From: Mycobacterium sp. SMC-8
GTDB taxonomy: Bacteria > Actinomycetota > Actinomycetes > Mycobacteriales > Mycobacteriaceae
Assembly (NCBI RefSeq): GCF_025263565.1
Contig: NZ_CP079865.1
Coordinates: forward strand, 6,138,001-6,202,000
Length of the DNA: 64,000 nt
Direction: 5' to 3'
Part shown: piece after piece, positions 16,567 to 26,500 of the stretch
How the letters are laid out: every line of letters starts with the position of its first letter
Position numbering within the stretch: the stretch's first letter is position 1
Program-made: the position numbers and the translations under genes
The notes under the pieces: generated by a model
The model's input: only the letters and a program-made list of their open reading frames with translations
Told to the model about the DNA's origin: nothing
Databases searched by the model: none

Positions 16567-18789
16567 TCACGCGCGAGGCAGTCCGAGGATCATCTGGGCG
16601 ATGATGTTGAGCTGGATCTCCTTCGTCCCGCCGCCGATCAGTTCCGCCGGCAGGTGGAAGTAGGGTTCGACGATCGCCGGCTCGGAGTCTTCGACGAGTG
16701 CCGCCGGTGCGGCGAGCTCGAGCGTGGCCTTGAAGATGCGTCGCAGCATCACGTTCATGGCGACCTTGGCGATGCTCGATGCCGGTCCGGCGGCCTGCCC
16801 GTCGAGCAGGCGCATCACCTCGCGCAGTGCGAGCACCTTGATCGCGTTGGCGTACGCGTCGGCCTCGCCCAGCGCGGCCAGCACCCGGCTGCGGTCGGCG
16901 CGCTCCTCGGCGGCCAGTGCGCGAAGGATGCTGGCCCGGTCGAAGTTGACGTAGCCGCTGATCGCGACCCGCTCCTGCGCCATCGTCGCGATCGCCAGGT
17001 TCCACCCGTCGGTCGGCTCGCCCAGCAGCATTTCGTCCGGGACGAACACGTCGGCGAGGAACACCTCGTTGAAGTGAGACTCACCGGTGGCCTGCCGGAT
17101 CGGTTGCAGGTCAACGCCTTCGGAATTCATGTCGACGATGAAGTAACCGATTCCCCGGTGCTTGGCGACATCCGGGTCGGTGCGGGCGAGTAACGCCCCG
17201 AAGTCGGCGGTGTGCGCCGACGACGTCCAGATCTTGTGGCCGTTGATCCGCCAGCCGCCGTCGACCTTGGTCGCGCGCGTAGTCAGCGAAGCGAGGTCGG
17301 AACCCGCCCCGGGCTCGCTGAACAACTGGCACCAGCCGAGCTCCCCCCGCTGGGTTGGCGGGATGAACCGCTCCTGGATGTGTTCGGGTGCCGAGCTGAT
17401 CAGTGTCGGCAGGATCCATTCGGAGATCCCCAGTGAGGGCCTCACCAGGTCGGGCCGTTTGGCGAACTCCTCGTCGATGATCAACAGCTGCAGCTGCGTG
17501 GCCTCCACCCCCCACGGCCGCGGCCAGTGCGGCGCGATCAGACCCGCTTCGGCCAGCAGTGTCCGCTGGGGTCCGGTCGCGAGGTTCTCATAGTCGCCTT
17601 GGCGCCCCGGACGGTCGTTGCGCAGGGTCCTCGCCTCGTCCAGCACCGCTGCCACGCCGCGGCGGAACTCGAGGTCGACGTCGCCGAGCTTCACCGAGAC
17701 GTCGCGTCCGTGTGTGCGGGTGAGTTCGCCGAGCGACTCGGCGTACCGGCCGGAGGGACCGATCGACGCGGCCAGGCTCGTCGCCTTGCGCCAGTACAGG
17801 TGAAGGTCGTGCTCCCAGGTGTATCCGATCGCGCCGAACATCGTCAGGGCGTCGAGGGCCAGTTCGGGTGCCGGCGTGATCGCCATCAGCGCCGAACCCC
17901 ACGCCGCGATGCGGTGCTGCGCCGGGTCCTCCGATGCCGACCGGACTGCGTCCCACGCCGCCGAACTCGCCAGCTCGCTGTTGACCAACAGCATCGCCGC
18001 CTGGTGCTGGAGGGCCTGGAAAGTCCCGATCGGCCTGCCGAACTGCTCCCGGGTGCGCAGATGATCGGTGACGGCCTGCACACACCAGCGGAGTACGCCG
18101 GAAGCGGCAGCGGCTGCCAGCGCGACCGTCATACACCGCGCCCGGACGTCGTCGATGCCGCTCAGCGCCGCGTCGTCGGTGCAGCGGTGGCCGTCGAGCC
18201 GCACCACCCCCACGTCCACAGTCCGGTCGGTCGCGACGCGGCTCTCGACCGAGACCCCCGGTCCCGCCGGATCGATCGCGAACCACGCGGTGCCCTCACC
18301 GGTGTCGGCCGACACCAGAAGGATCCGCGCCGCGCAGGCCCCCGCGATCGGCGTAGAACGGCCGTCGATCCGCCAGCCGTTTGCGCCCGGCACGGCGCGG
18401 AAACCGTTGTCGCCGGCCAGGATCACCGCGCCGGACGCACCATCGGCGAGGGCCCCGATCAGGGCCTGCCGTGCCGGTGTGTCGTCGGCCAGCAGCGCGA
18501 CCGCGCTGGTGGACACCGTGGCCAGCACCGGCCCCGGCAACAGCGCCGCGGCCGCCGCCTCGATCACGCAGGCGGTGTCGGTCAGCGTGCCGCCCTGGCC
18601 GCCCACCTCTTCGGGCAGGTGGACGGCGTGGAAACCATTGCCGACGAACTGTTCCCACCACGGTGGCAGCTCCCCGGCGGCGAGCGCCTCGAAGGACTCG
18701 CGGGTCTTGTCGACCGGCGCGTGGCGGGCGGCGAACTGGGCGACGGCAGCGCCGAGCTGTTCCTGCTCCGGTGTCAGGCCGATGGTCAT
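16567..18789 (-). CDS. Double acyl-CoA dehydrogenase (two fused domains)
   Basis: 740 residues from ATG 18789 ([13 protein letters not shown]). Residues 1 to about 365 form one dehydrogenase copy without the EPGAGSD signature but with [14 protein letters not shown] near its end. The second copy has [32 protein letters not shown] and a C-terminal [19 protein letters not shown]. Mycobacterial FadE34 (ChsE3) and FadE6-like enzymes have the same fused layout, equivalent to the separate unequal subunits at 2504-4400. It probably desaturates a bulky acyl-CoA. It ends 36 bases before the thiolase-like gene and overlaps the epimerase remnant by four bases. Confidence 0.9.
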   Translation of the reverse strand: MTIGLTPEQEQLGAAVAQFAARHAPVDKTRESFEALAAGELPPWWEQFVGNGFHAVHLPEEVGGQGGTLTDTACVIEAAAAALLPGPVLATVSTSAVALLADDTPARQALIGALADGASGAVILAGDNGFRAVPGANGWRIDGRSTPIAGACAARILLVSADTGEGTAWFAIDPAGPGVSVESRVATDRTVDVGVVRLDGHRCTDDAALSGIDDVRARCMTVALAAAAASGVLRWCVQAVTDHLRTREQFGRPIGTFQALQHQAAMLLVNSELASSAAWDAVRSASEDPAQHRIAAWGSALMAITPAPELALDALTMFGAIGYTWEHDLHLYWRKATSLAASIGPSGRYAESLGELTRTHGRDVSVKLGDVDLEFRRGVAAVLDEARTLRNDRPGRQGDYENLATGPQRTLLAEAGLIAPHWPRPWGVEATQLQLLIIDEEFAKRPDLVRPSLGISEWILPTLISSAPEHIQERFIPPTQRGELGWCQLFSEPGAGSDLASLTTRATKVDGGWRINGHKIWTSSAHTADFGALLARTDPDVAKHRGIGYFIVDMNSEGVDLQPIRQATGESHFNEVFLADVFVPDEMLLGEPTDGWNLAIATMAQERVAISGYVNFDRASILRALAAEERADRSRVLAALGEADAYANAIKVLALREVMRLLDGQAAGPASSIAKVAMNVMLRRIFKATLELAAPAALVEDSEPAIVEPYFHLPAELIGGGTKEIQLNIIAQMILGLPRA

Positions 18790-19094
18790 CGCGCTCCTTC
18801 GGCTACGCGACGGGGCCGGTCTCGGAAGAAGCGCGCGGCCGCTTCGACGGCTTCCGAGCTGGGCCGCGGCTGCCCGCCGAGCTCCCGGACCGCCTTGAAA
18901 TGGTCCATCGGGGACATGATGTGCAACAACCGGATGTTCAGCGGCGTGCGCACCGGATGGCCGTCGATCCCGCGGGTGGAACTGGTGGTGCGGATCATCA
19001 CCTGCACGTCGGGCTCGCCGTCGGCCACCAGTTGCTTGACGACATGGGAGCCGAGGAATCCGCTGGCGCCGATCACCAGCTTGGTTCCCGCCAT
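18786..19094 (-). pseudogene. NAD-dependent epimerase gene with large in-frame internal deletion
   Basis: The 102-residue frame begins as a proper epimerase/dehydratase Rossmann protein ([32 protein letters not shown]). It then jumps straight to what looks like the last part of that family ([40 protein letters not shown]). Intact relatives are about 330-350 residues, so roughly 230-250 residues, including the catalytic YxxxK, are missing without loss of frame. The junction lies near 18960-18975. It cannot be an active reductase. It keeps its start region and overlaps the downstream dehydrogenase, so it may persist for translational coupling. Confidence is high in the truncation, moderate in its being fixed rather than an assembly artefact. 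Confidence 0.75.
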
Positions 19095-19120
19095 CGTCCG
19101 GCTCCTCCACATCTCCTTAA

Positions 19121-19139
19121 ACGAGACGCAACGTCTCGT
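19121..19139. promoter_or_regulatory. TetR-type palindromic operator
   Basis: ACGAGACG-CAA-CGTCTCGT is a perfect inverted repeat with 8-bp arms and a 3-bp centre. It lies in the 100-bp gap between the leftward dehydrogenase operon (start 19094) and the rightward TetR gene (start 19195). Such a place is typical for the site at which the adjacent TetR protein represses itself and the divergent operon. Confidence 0.75.
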
Positions 19140-19194
19140 CTTGTGGCACACTACGGGCGATGCCACAGTGTGTAAAGCCGGACGGACGCTCCTG

Positions 19195-19758
19195 ATGGCC
19201 ACCGAGACCGCGGCGCCCCGGCGGCGCAGCGAGAAGTCCCGGGTGGCCATCATGACCGCCACCCGCAAGCTGCTGATGGAACGGGGTTTCGACAAGCTCA
19301 GCATCGAGGCGGTGGCCACCCGGGCGGGTGTCGGCAAGCAGACGATCTACCGTTGGTGGTCGAGCAGGCACGCCCTGGTCGCCGACGTCATCCTCGAAGA
19401 CGCCGACCGGATCCTGCGCCCCATCGGTCGCACCGACGACGTGACCGCCGATGTCTGCGCGTGGTCGACCGCGCTCGCGACGGCGTTGACCACTCAACGC
19501 GGCCACGCGATGCTGCGAATCTTGACCGCCGCCGGGATGGAGAACCCCGACACCGCGACACGCCTGCACGCCGGCTTCAGTCGCCCGCTGCACGACACCG
19601 TGCGAAACCGATTGACGGAGGCCGGTTTCACGAGCGCTGCGGCCCAGGATGCCACCGACGCGATCGTCGGCGGCATCGTCTACGCGATCCTCGGCGAAGG
19701 CCGCGCGTTCTCGCCGGGACGCGCCGAGTCGATCACCCGCACCGTACTCGGCAGTTGA
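19195..19758 (+). CDS. TetR family transcriptional repressor
   Basis: 187 residues from ATG 19195. The N-terminal helix-turn-helix is clear ([40 protein letters not shown]), followed by a C-terminal ligand domain ([20 protein letters not shown]). It is divergent from the double dehydrogenase/thiolase/DUF35 operon and faces the palindrome at 19121-19139, so it probably controls that operon in response to a pathway acyl-CoA or free acid. The ligand is not known. The open frame runs far upstream, but that part is antisense to the dehydrogenase gene. Confidence 0.9.
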   Translation: MATETAAPRRRSEKSRVAIMTATRKLLMERGFDKLSIEAVATRAGVGKQTIYRWWSSRHALVADVILEDADRILRPIGRTDDVTADVCAWSTALATALTTQRGHAMLRILTAAGMENPDTATRLHAGFSRPLHDTVRNRLTEAGFTSAAAQDATDAIVGGIVYAILGEGRAFSPGRAESITRTVLGS

Positions 19759-19768
19759 CGTTGAGGGC

Positions 19769-20821
19769 TCAGCGCCACCGCGCCCACACATACGGGACCA
19801 GCGAGCGCAGGAACTCCAGGTCGGGTCCCGGCACCGCCGCCGTGAAGGCGTGCTCGAAGTAGTCCTCCGCGACGAGCAGGATGCCCTCGGCGTACTCGCG
19901 GGTGTACTCGATGCTGCCGTAGTCGTCCATCAGTCGACGCACCTCGGTCACCATCTCCTGGGTGCGCTGCGTCCGCCCGCGGCGCAGATAGTCGGCCAGC
20001 ACTTCTCGGTCGGTGCCGGTGGCCGCCGACACCAGGTGCATCAGCGGCAGGGTCCGTTTGCCCTCGTACAGGTCGCCCAGGATCTCCTTGCCGTACGTTC
20101 GTTCGTCGCCGACGAGGTTGAGCAGGTCGTCACGGATCTGAAACGCCGCACCGAAGTGAAACCCGAAGCCCACCAACGCTGCCAGGTCCGCGGTTCCCCC
20201 TGAGCCGACCAGAGCTCCGACGCGTAGCGGGTGAATCGTGGTGTACCAACATGTTTTCCGCATGATCAGGTCTAGGTAGTCGGCCGGACCGAGATCCTCG
20301 ACCCGATCGAGCTGCCAACCGACTTCGATGGCCTGCCCCTCCAGCGTGCGCATCGCCATGGTGTCGAACTCGTGCCACACCAGATCGGCCAGTTCGTCGT
20401 CGAGTTGCCTTGTCGCCCTTCGGAGCACCTGGCTCGCCACCACCGCGAGACCGTCGCCGGCATTGAGCGCCGCGGCGATGCCGTGCGCCGCGGCCAGCGT
20501 CGGTCTGCCACGGCGCATCTGACTGCCGTCGGCGATGTCGTCGTGCACCAGGAACGCATTGTGCAGCAATTCGATCGCGATCGCGATGTCCAGCACGGCA
20601 TCCGGTCCGGCCCCGAACGCGCGACTCGCCGCCAGACACAGCGCCGGCCGAAGCGCCTTGCCGGGGCGCGACGGATACTCGCGCATCGGCGCATACAGCC
20701 ACTCCACCGGCTCTCCGTCGGGAATCGCATCGAGCATCCCCCGGCGGACGGTCTTGGCCACGCTACGCAGGTGATCGTCGACCTCACCGACCAATTCGTT
20801 CCGATCGACGGTGCCGGTCAC
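19769..20821 (-). CDS. Polyprenyl diphosphate synthase
   Basis: 350 residues from a GTG at 20821 that overlaps the preceding stop (GTGA). The first aspartate-rich motif HDDIADGSQMRRGRPT and the second QIRDDLLNLVGDE define trans-isoprenyl diphosphate synthases; YPSRPGKALRPAL carries the conserved GK and R for pyrophosphate binding. The residues just before the first motif (ELLHNAFLVHDD), with only moderately bulky side chains, suggest a C20-C25 product, but length cannot be fixed by eye. Mycobacterial relatives are IdsA/GrcC. It probably makes the prenyl donor for the desaturase-like flavoprotein gene of the divergent operon. No prenyltransferase or phytoene synthase is in the window. Confidence 0.92.
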   Translation of the reverse strand: MTGTVDRNELVGEVDDHLRSVAKTVRRGMLDAIPDGEPVEWLYAPMREYPSRPGKALRPALCLAASRAFGAGPDAVLDIAIAIELLHNAFLVHDDIADGSQMRRGRPTLAAAHGIAAALNAGDGLAVVASQVLRRATRQLDDELADLVWHEFDTMAMRTLEGQAIEVGWQLDRVEDLGPADYLDLIMRKTCWYTTIHPLRVGALVGSGGTADLAALVGFGFHFGAAFQIRDDLLNLVGDERTYGKEILGDLYEGKRTLPLMHLVSAATGTDREVLADYLRRGRTQRTQEMVTEVRRLMDDYGSIEYTREYAEGILLVAEDYFEHAFTAAVPGPDLEFLRSLVPYVWARWR

Positions 20822-21507
20822 GACGCACCCTGCCCGAGCACCAGAACCAGCGGCAGCCACACGCCGGGGTGCCCGTCGACCAGAATCATGCCGCGGTAGG
20901 TGCCCGCAGCGGTGTGCCGTGGCAGCTCGAATTGCACGGTGATCCCCCGACTGCTACGCCCCGGCATCGGTACGATCTCGGGCTCGAACCCCGCCACCTC
21001 GGAACCGATGGTCCCACCGTGGTCCGCCAGCAGCCCTCCGCATCGCAGCCTGATCTTTCCCAAATCAACGGAACCGCTGTTACGCAACCACAGCTCTGCG
21101 GTTGCTACACCGGTCGGTGCCGCTGTCAGCTGCACGCATCCCGACGCCGTCGCCGTCGCCAGATCGAGCGTGGGTTCGGCCGGGGCGGACGGTTGCTCGC
21201 GCTGCTGTACAGGCAGTTTGAGGAACTGGTCGACCATGGCCCACCACGATGCCACGAACGGCTCCAGTCCGGTGGCCCCGAACAGGTCCGTCTGATCGTG
21301 ACCGCCCGACGGGGTCACCGGTTGGCCCGGTTGACCGTAGGCACCGATGCCGGCTGAGGCCATCCTGACGAACCGGTCGACGAGTTCGCTCGCAGCGCGG
21401 AAGCCGTCGGCCTGAATTGCGCTGAGCGCCCGTAGGTTTGCTGCGGAATCAAATACCGCTGCCCACGGGAGTTCGTTGCTGGATCTGCCTCCGCCCCCTG
21501 CGTCCAT
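20818..21507 (-). CDS. Unknown protein: helical N-terminus plus Ig-like beta domain
   Basis: 229 residues. The first 110 or so look helical (FDSAANLRALSAIQADGFRA, SELVDRFVRMASAGIG, SWWAMVDQFLKLP) with a Gly/Pro/Gln-rich link. The last 110 residues look like an immunoglobulin-type beta sandwich (VATAELWLRNSGSVDLGKIR, RHTAAGTYRGMILVDG). There is no signal peptide or membrane helix. It is the first gene of the leftward pair with polyprenyl diphosphate synthase, translationally coupled by GTGA, and divergent from the 467-residue protein. I do not recognise a family. The two-part plan is shared with the 179-residue protein at 22990. Confidence 0.8.
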   Translation of the reverse strand: MDAGGGGRSSNELPWAAVFDSAANLRALSAIQADGFRAASELVDRFVRMASAGIGAYGQPGQPVTPSGGHDQTDLFGATGLEPFVASWWAMVDQFLKLPVQQREQPSAPAEPTLDLATATASGCVQLTAAPTGVATAELWLRNSGSVDLGKIRLRCGGLLADHGGTIGSEVAGFEPEIVPMPGRSSRGITVQFELPRHTAAGTYRGMILVDGHPGVWLPLVLVLGQGAS

Positions 21508-21589
21508 GCGCTTCGCCTCCCTCGAATTTAACGCGCGCCAACGCCTCTATGACGGTATGCTAGCTGCGCATACGACAGCAGGAGGGGGC

Positions 21590-22993
21590 ATGTCGGTACT
21601 GCGCGCGATACTCGAATTGCAAGGATCTCTGGACACCGCGACCGTCCGGACCGGCGACCCGAGCGTCGCCGAGATTGCCGACCGATTCCTCCCCGGCAGC
21701 TCGTCGACCCCGGAGTGGTACCGGGAACTGCTCGCGTTCATGCTCCCCGGCGCCCCGCAGGTCGACGCCGATCCCACCAACGCGATCCTGGCACTGCAGG
21801 AGACGGACTCCACACCGACCGTGCCGGAGCAGGCGCGATTGATCTATGCCCTGGGCGCGGTGATTCACCTGACCAGCAACGTCCCCGACGGTGTCGTGCT
21901 GCCGTTCGACGACCCCACCACCGGGCCGGCCAGGAGTGCTCTGATCTCGTTGCTCGGTCCGACGTTTCCCGAACCATCCGGCTCGCAACGTCCGGCCGAC
22001 CCTCAGGCGCTCCAGCACGAAGGGGACGAACTGCAAACGATCATCGGTCTTTTCGACCAGCAGTTCACCGGATGGCAGGATTGGGACGACGTCGCGCAGC
22101 AGCTCGTCGCGCTGGGGGTGCTCTCCGCCGACGCCGCCGCGGTGCCGCTCTGCCGGCCGTCGGTGGTGTCGATCGGCGGGCGGGACGCGATCGTCGTCGA
22201 CACGGATTTCACCTCCCAGGAGGTATCCCTCAATCAGGTCAAAGGCGTTGCCGATCCGCGGAATTGGGACGAGAACTACCCCGCATTCTTCTGCCACATG
22301 GAGTACCGGAATCTGCGTCCCGACGGTTGGCGGCGGGTGCTGGAGACAGTGGGGATCTGTGCGTTCCCGCCGCCGATCGGCATCCAGCTTCACACCATGC
22401 TGAAGTTCTTCAAGACCACGGTGGATCTGCCCGGCAGCCACAGCGCGCGTTTGGACTACGACCTCAACGACCCCCTTCCGGATCCGGACAGCGACGGCCG
22501 CATCACGATCGACCGCGGCTACATCAACATGTGGGCCCCCCAGGGCAACCCCGACGTGCCGCCGGTGGCGGTGCGCACCCGCAAGGTGGTGCGTATCGAG
22601 GGTATGCGCGCCTTCACCCAGGGGCGGTTCGTCTGCATATTCGGATATGCTTACGCCACAATGGAAATGCTTTTCGGGTCGGCGAAGCGTCCGCCGGAAA
22701 AGGGCGAGTACCGCTGGCCGTGGCTCGACGCCCCCGAGATCCCCGACAACGCAGCGCAGTCCTCGCCTGCGCAACCCCCGGACAACTCGGCGGCATCGAC
22801 TGTCATCACGATGGCCGTCCAGTGCGTCGAGGACATGACCACCAGACATCTCGACGTGACCGACAAATGGATGTCGGGTCAGCTCACCCTGGCGGACCTG
22901 GCGCAGTACAGCGCCGAGGTCGGCGCGCGCATCGCCAGCGAGCCGTGGCGGATCATGCTGGCCCTGTCGAAGCCGAAGGGAGGCGCGAAATGA
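21590..22993 (+). CDS. Unknown 467-residue protein
   Basis: ATG 21590 was chosen because AGGAGGGGG stands just upstream; earlier in-frame ATGs would run into the divergent gene. TATGCT (21556-21561) may be the -10 box. The protein has a mixed helical N-terminal third, a central segment with VVDTDFTSQEVSLNQVKGV and NWDENYPAFFCHMEYRN, and a beta-rich part (RLDYDLNDPLPDPDSDGRIT, RTRKVVRIEGMRAF). It ends in helices (TTRHLDVTDKWMSGQLTLAD). The middle could be a START-like lipid-binding fold, but that is a guess. No signal peptide is seen. It is the first gene of a four-gene overlapping operon. Confidence 0.8.
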   Translation: MSVLRAILELQGSLDTATVRTGDPSVAEIADRFLPGSSSTPEWYRELLAFMLPGAPQVDADPTNAILALQETDSTPTVPEQARLIYALGAVIHLTSNVPDGVVLPFDDPTTGPARSALISLLGPTFPEPSGSQRPADPQALQHEGDELQTIIGLFDQQFTGWQDWDDVAQQLVALGVLSADAAAVPLCRPSVVSIGGRDAIVVDTDFTSQEVSLNQVKGVADPRNWDENYPAFFCHMEYRNLRPDGWRRVLETVGICAFPPPIGIQLHTMLKFFKTTVDLPGSHSARLDYDLNDPLPDPDSDGRITIDRGYINMWAPQGNPDVPPVAVRTRKVVRIEGMRAFTQGRFVCIFGYAYATMEMLFGSAKRPPEKGEYRWPWLDAPEIPDNAAQSSPAQPPDNSAASTVITMAVQCVEDMTTRHLDVTDKWMSGQLTLADLAQYSAEVGARIASEPWRIMLALSKPKGGAK

Positions 22994-23529
22994 CCGGCCC
23001 GACCAATCCCATCGACGCAAACAGGGCGACGACGCAGAAGCTCATCGAGGACACCAGCCGGCTCTGGAACACCGCCGCCGAACAGAGCGACTCGGCCGAA
23101 GGGCTGGGCATCGACGGCCGGATCGGTCTGGTACACGGTCTGATCGACGCGTGGGTCAAGGCATATGTGGCATTTCTGGAGACCCTCATCAAGGGCGGCG
23201 CCTGCCTTCCGGTGCCCTCGACGCTGGGCCCACCGCTGCCCTCTGAGGAGATCACCGTCGCACCAAGGACATTCCCGCGCACCCTGGAATTCGTCGGACC
23301 GCTGGTCCGGGTCGGCCTGCCCAAGGTCACGGTCCAGCCCCCCGCCGTGGCCTTCGACCCGCCGTTCCTGCCCGCAGGGATCGACAAGTTCCGGATCGTC
23401 CTCGTTGACCACAGGTTCATCGGCTCGAACTACGCGGGCACCGTGCGGCTGAGCAGTTCGGCCGGCGCGACGAACCTGTCGCCCCAGGATTTGGTGCCCG
23501 ACGAGGTGTCGGTCACCGTCGGGCTGTGA
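22990..23529 (+). CDS. Unknown 179-residue protein, helical plus beta
   Basis: Starts with the ATGA overlap on the previous gene and ends with a GTGA overlap on the next. The first 75 residues are helical (TTQKLIEDTSRLWNTAAEQS, GLVHGLIDAWVKAYVAFLET) and could coil like a phasin. The rest is proline-rich and then beta (DKFRIVLVDHRFIGSNYAGT, VRLSSSAGATNLSPQDLVP). It resembles the 229-residue protein of the divergent arm in plan. No known domain is recognised. Its position fixes it as part of the polyprenyl/flavoprotein system. Confidence 0.8.
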   Translation: MTGPTNPIDANRATTQKLIEDTSRLWNTAAEQSDSAEGLGIDGRIGLVHGLIDAWVKAYVAFLETLIKGGACLPVPSTLGPPLPSEEITVAPRTFPRTLEFVGPLVRVGLPKVTVQPPAVAFDPPFLPAGIDKFRIVLVDHRFIGSNYAGTVRLSSSAGATNLSPQDLVPDEVSVTVGL

Positions 23530-26500
23530 GCGACGACGACGTCCACACCCCGATCGACGATCTGTTGACCAGGGCGGTACAGGCGATCAACCGTGGCGAC
23601 CGGCGGACCGCCGACGCACTCGCCGACCAGGTTCTGGCCGTGGACGGGGATAACCAGGAGGCCGAGGATCTGCTCACCGCACCCGATGAGCAGGGTGAGA
23701 TGCGCAGGCTGACCATCATGTTCGCCGACCTGGTCGACTCGACGGCGTTGTCCACCCGCGTCGAACCCGAGGTGTACCGCACGGTGATCGGGCGCTACCG
23801 CGAGGAGGTCGTCCGCCTCGTCGACCACTACGAAGGCCACATCGCGTCCGTCAAGGGCGATGGTCTGCTCGCACTCTTCGGGCATCCGAAGGCCCACGAG
23901 AACGACGCGCATCGCGCGGTGTACGCCGGCCTGGACATTGTCCGTGCGATAGCCGAACTCAGCGAGCGGGTGCGGCGCCGGTTCGGATTCGGCATCAGCG
24001 TGCGGGTGGGCATCCACCGCGGGCTGGTGTACCTCGACACCGTCCAGGACGACATCTACGGTCTTGGGGCGAATTTCGCCGCGCGGGTGTGCAGCGTGGC
24101 CGATCCCGGCTCGGTCGCGGTGTCCGAGTCGATCGAACTCGTCGTCCGTGACACCTTCCACACGGATGTGCGCGCGGCGCAGGCCGTGAAGGGCGTGCCC
24201 GAGCCCATCACGACGTTCCGCGTCACCGGGGAACGCGACGTGCTCGTCAGCACCACAGGGCCGCTCGTCGGCCGCGAGCCCGAACTGGAGCATTTGCGGT
24301 CGTGTTGGCAGCTGGCCCGGCACCACACGCTCGGCACGCCCGGGGTCGCGTTCCAGGGTGAGGGGGGTGTGGGCAAGACGCGACTGGCCTACGCCGCGGT
24401 CGAGATGGCTGCGCGGGACGGCGCGGTGGTGCTCGGGTTGTTCGGATCCCCGTTCCACGCCGATGTCGGTCTGCGACCGGTGCGGCGACTTCTGGAGCGC
24501 CGCTGCGGGATCCAGCGCGAAAGCAACCCCGCCCAACGGCTGCGCGCCTTGGAGAACGAGGTGCTGCAGCGGTCGTTGAGCCCCGAGACGGTCGTCCCGC
24601 TGCTGGCACCCGTGTTGGGCATCCGGGCCGAGAGCGGGTACCAGGCCGTCCAATCCGAGGGTGCGAAGTTGTCGGCGCGCATCGCCGGTGCAGTCCAGGA
24701 TTATCTGCGCGCCTGCATCGATTCCGGCCCGGCCCTCGTCCTTGCCGACGACGTGCACTGGTTCGACCCCGACACCGTTGCCGTCCTGAAGACGTTGCTC
24801 GGCATCGAGACCGGAAAGCTGATGGTGGTCATCACCGGCCGCACCCTGCCACCACTCGGTGACCGCGTCACCGAGTTCTCGGTGCAACCGCTCGACGAGG
24901 CCGAGGCCGACGAACTGGTCGGCAAGCTGCACCCCGAACTGTCCGGCGACGCGCGCCGGGCGGTCCGCGCGCGCTGCGACGGCATCCCGCTCTACATCGA
25001 AGAGGTCGTCGCGCGTCTGAAGGATCAGCCCAGGGGCGACATCCGGGCGACTGCGGTTCCCGACACACTCTATGAAGCCCTCTTCGCCCGCCTGCACACC
25101 GATCCCGACGCATTGCGCTTCGTGGGCGCTGCCGCGCTGATCGGCAGCAGGTTCGATCGGGGGCTGTTATCCCGGGTGCTGGGGCTCGACCTCGACGCGA
25201 TCGAGGCGACTCTGACCGGCCTGGCACAAGCCAGGGTGGTCGAACCTGTCGACAAGGAGAGCTGGCGCTTTCGTCACGAACTGCTGCGCGAGGTGGCGGT
25301 CGAGGTGTCTCCCCCGACCGTGCGCCGCCGACTGCACAGCCGCATCGCCGACGCCCTCGTCGCCGGCGCCGATCGCGCCGACCCCGAATGGTCCTTGCTC
25401 GCCCAGCATTACGAGTCGGCGGCACGATACGGTGAGGCGGCCACCGCGTACGAGCACGCGTCGACCGACGCCCGCCGGCGCGGCGCGCTGACCGAGGCGC
25501 GGGCCCATCTGGCCAAGGCATTGGCCGATGTCGCCATGGACAAACCTGGCCCGGCCCGGGATCACCGTGAGATCGAACTTCGTTTGGAGTCAGGCCATCT
25601 CGCGTCCGCGGCACAGGGTCATTCCAGCCCGGAGGCGGTCGCCGAGTTCGAGCGTTGTCTGGAGCTCATCGGTCCGGATCCGTCACCTGAGCTCTACGCC
25701 ACGTTGAATGCGTTGTGGATCTACTACACGGCCCGGGGGGACCTGCGCCGTAGCACCCAACTCGCCGAGACGCTGCAGGCCAAGGTGGACAAGTCACCGA
25801 AAGCCGCACCGGGGATGGCCACCACCATGGGAATCTTGGCCGGTTTCCGTGGCGATTTCCACGGTGCGCGGGACATGCTGGAGAAGGCGGCGGCCTCTGT
25901 CCTGGACTCGTCGGCGCAGTCCTCGTTCACCTACTATGGCCCGAACGATCCGATCGGTGGCATGTACTCGTTCCTCGCCTTCGTGCGGTTCGTCCAGGGC
26001 GATCTGGACGGCGCCGAGGACGCTTTGAAACTCATGGAAGCGCGCAGCTTGGCGGTCGGATTCCCGAAGGGCGCCTTCAGTTTGTGCTACGGACGATCCA
26101 TCGAGGCGCTGGTGCGATCTGAGTCCGGCCAGCCCGCTGTCTGCGCCGACCTCGCCTCCGGACTCGTCTCCCTGGCAAAGCAATACGACTTCGACGAATG
26201 GGTGATGGTCGGATGGAGCCAACAGAGTTCCGGACTCGCGATGGCCGCGCTCGCCGACGGCCGGACCGATCGCGCCGTCCTGGAACCTCACATCGAGACA
26301 ATGCGGACGGTCGTCCGGACGTGGCGGGCCTTCGAGGTGATGACATTCCTCGCAATGTCCGATGCCGTGCTCGCCCGGCTGCTGATCGCTGTCGGTGATC
26401 TGGACGAGGCCCGTGAATGCCTCGATGTCTCGCTGAAGATGGGGCAGGACACCTGGATTCAGTTCTACGACGCCGAACTGCTGCGGCTTCGCGCGCAGAC

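Noticed and set aside
17527..19194. Long rightward open frame leading into the TetR gene
   Set aside because: It is antisense to the double acyl-CoA dehydrogenase, is rich in Arg/His/Pro and shows no domain; only the part from 19195 is a gene.
1..19758. KstR/KstR2-controlled steroid cluster
   Set aside because: Intergenic palindromes seen do not match the known KstR or KstR2 operators, and ring-degrading genes are absent.
21590..22993. Family 2 encapsulin shell next to a polyprenyl synthase
   Set aside because: The prenyl synthase neighbour suggested it, but I see no shell-protein sequence features in the 467-residue protein.
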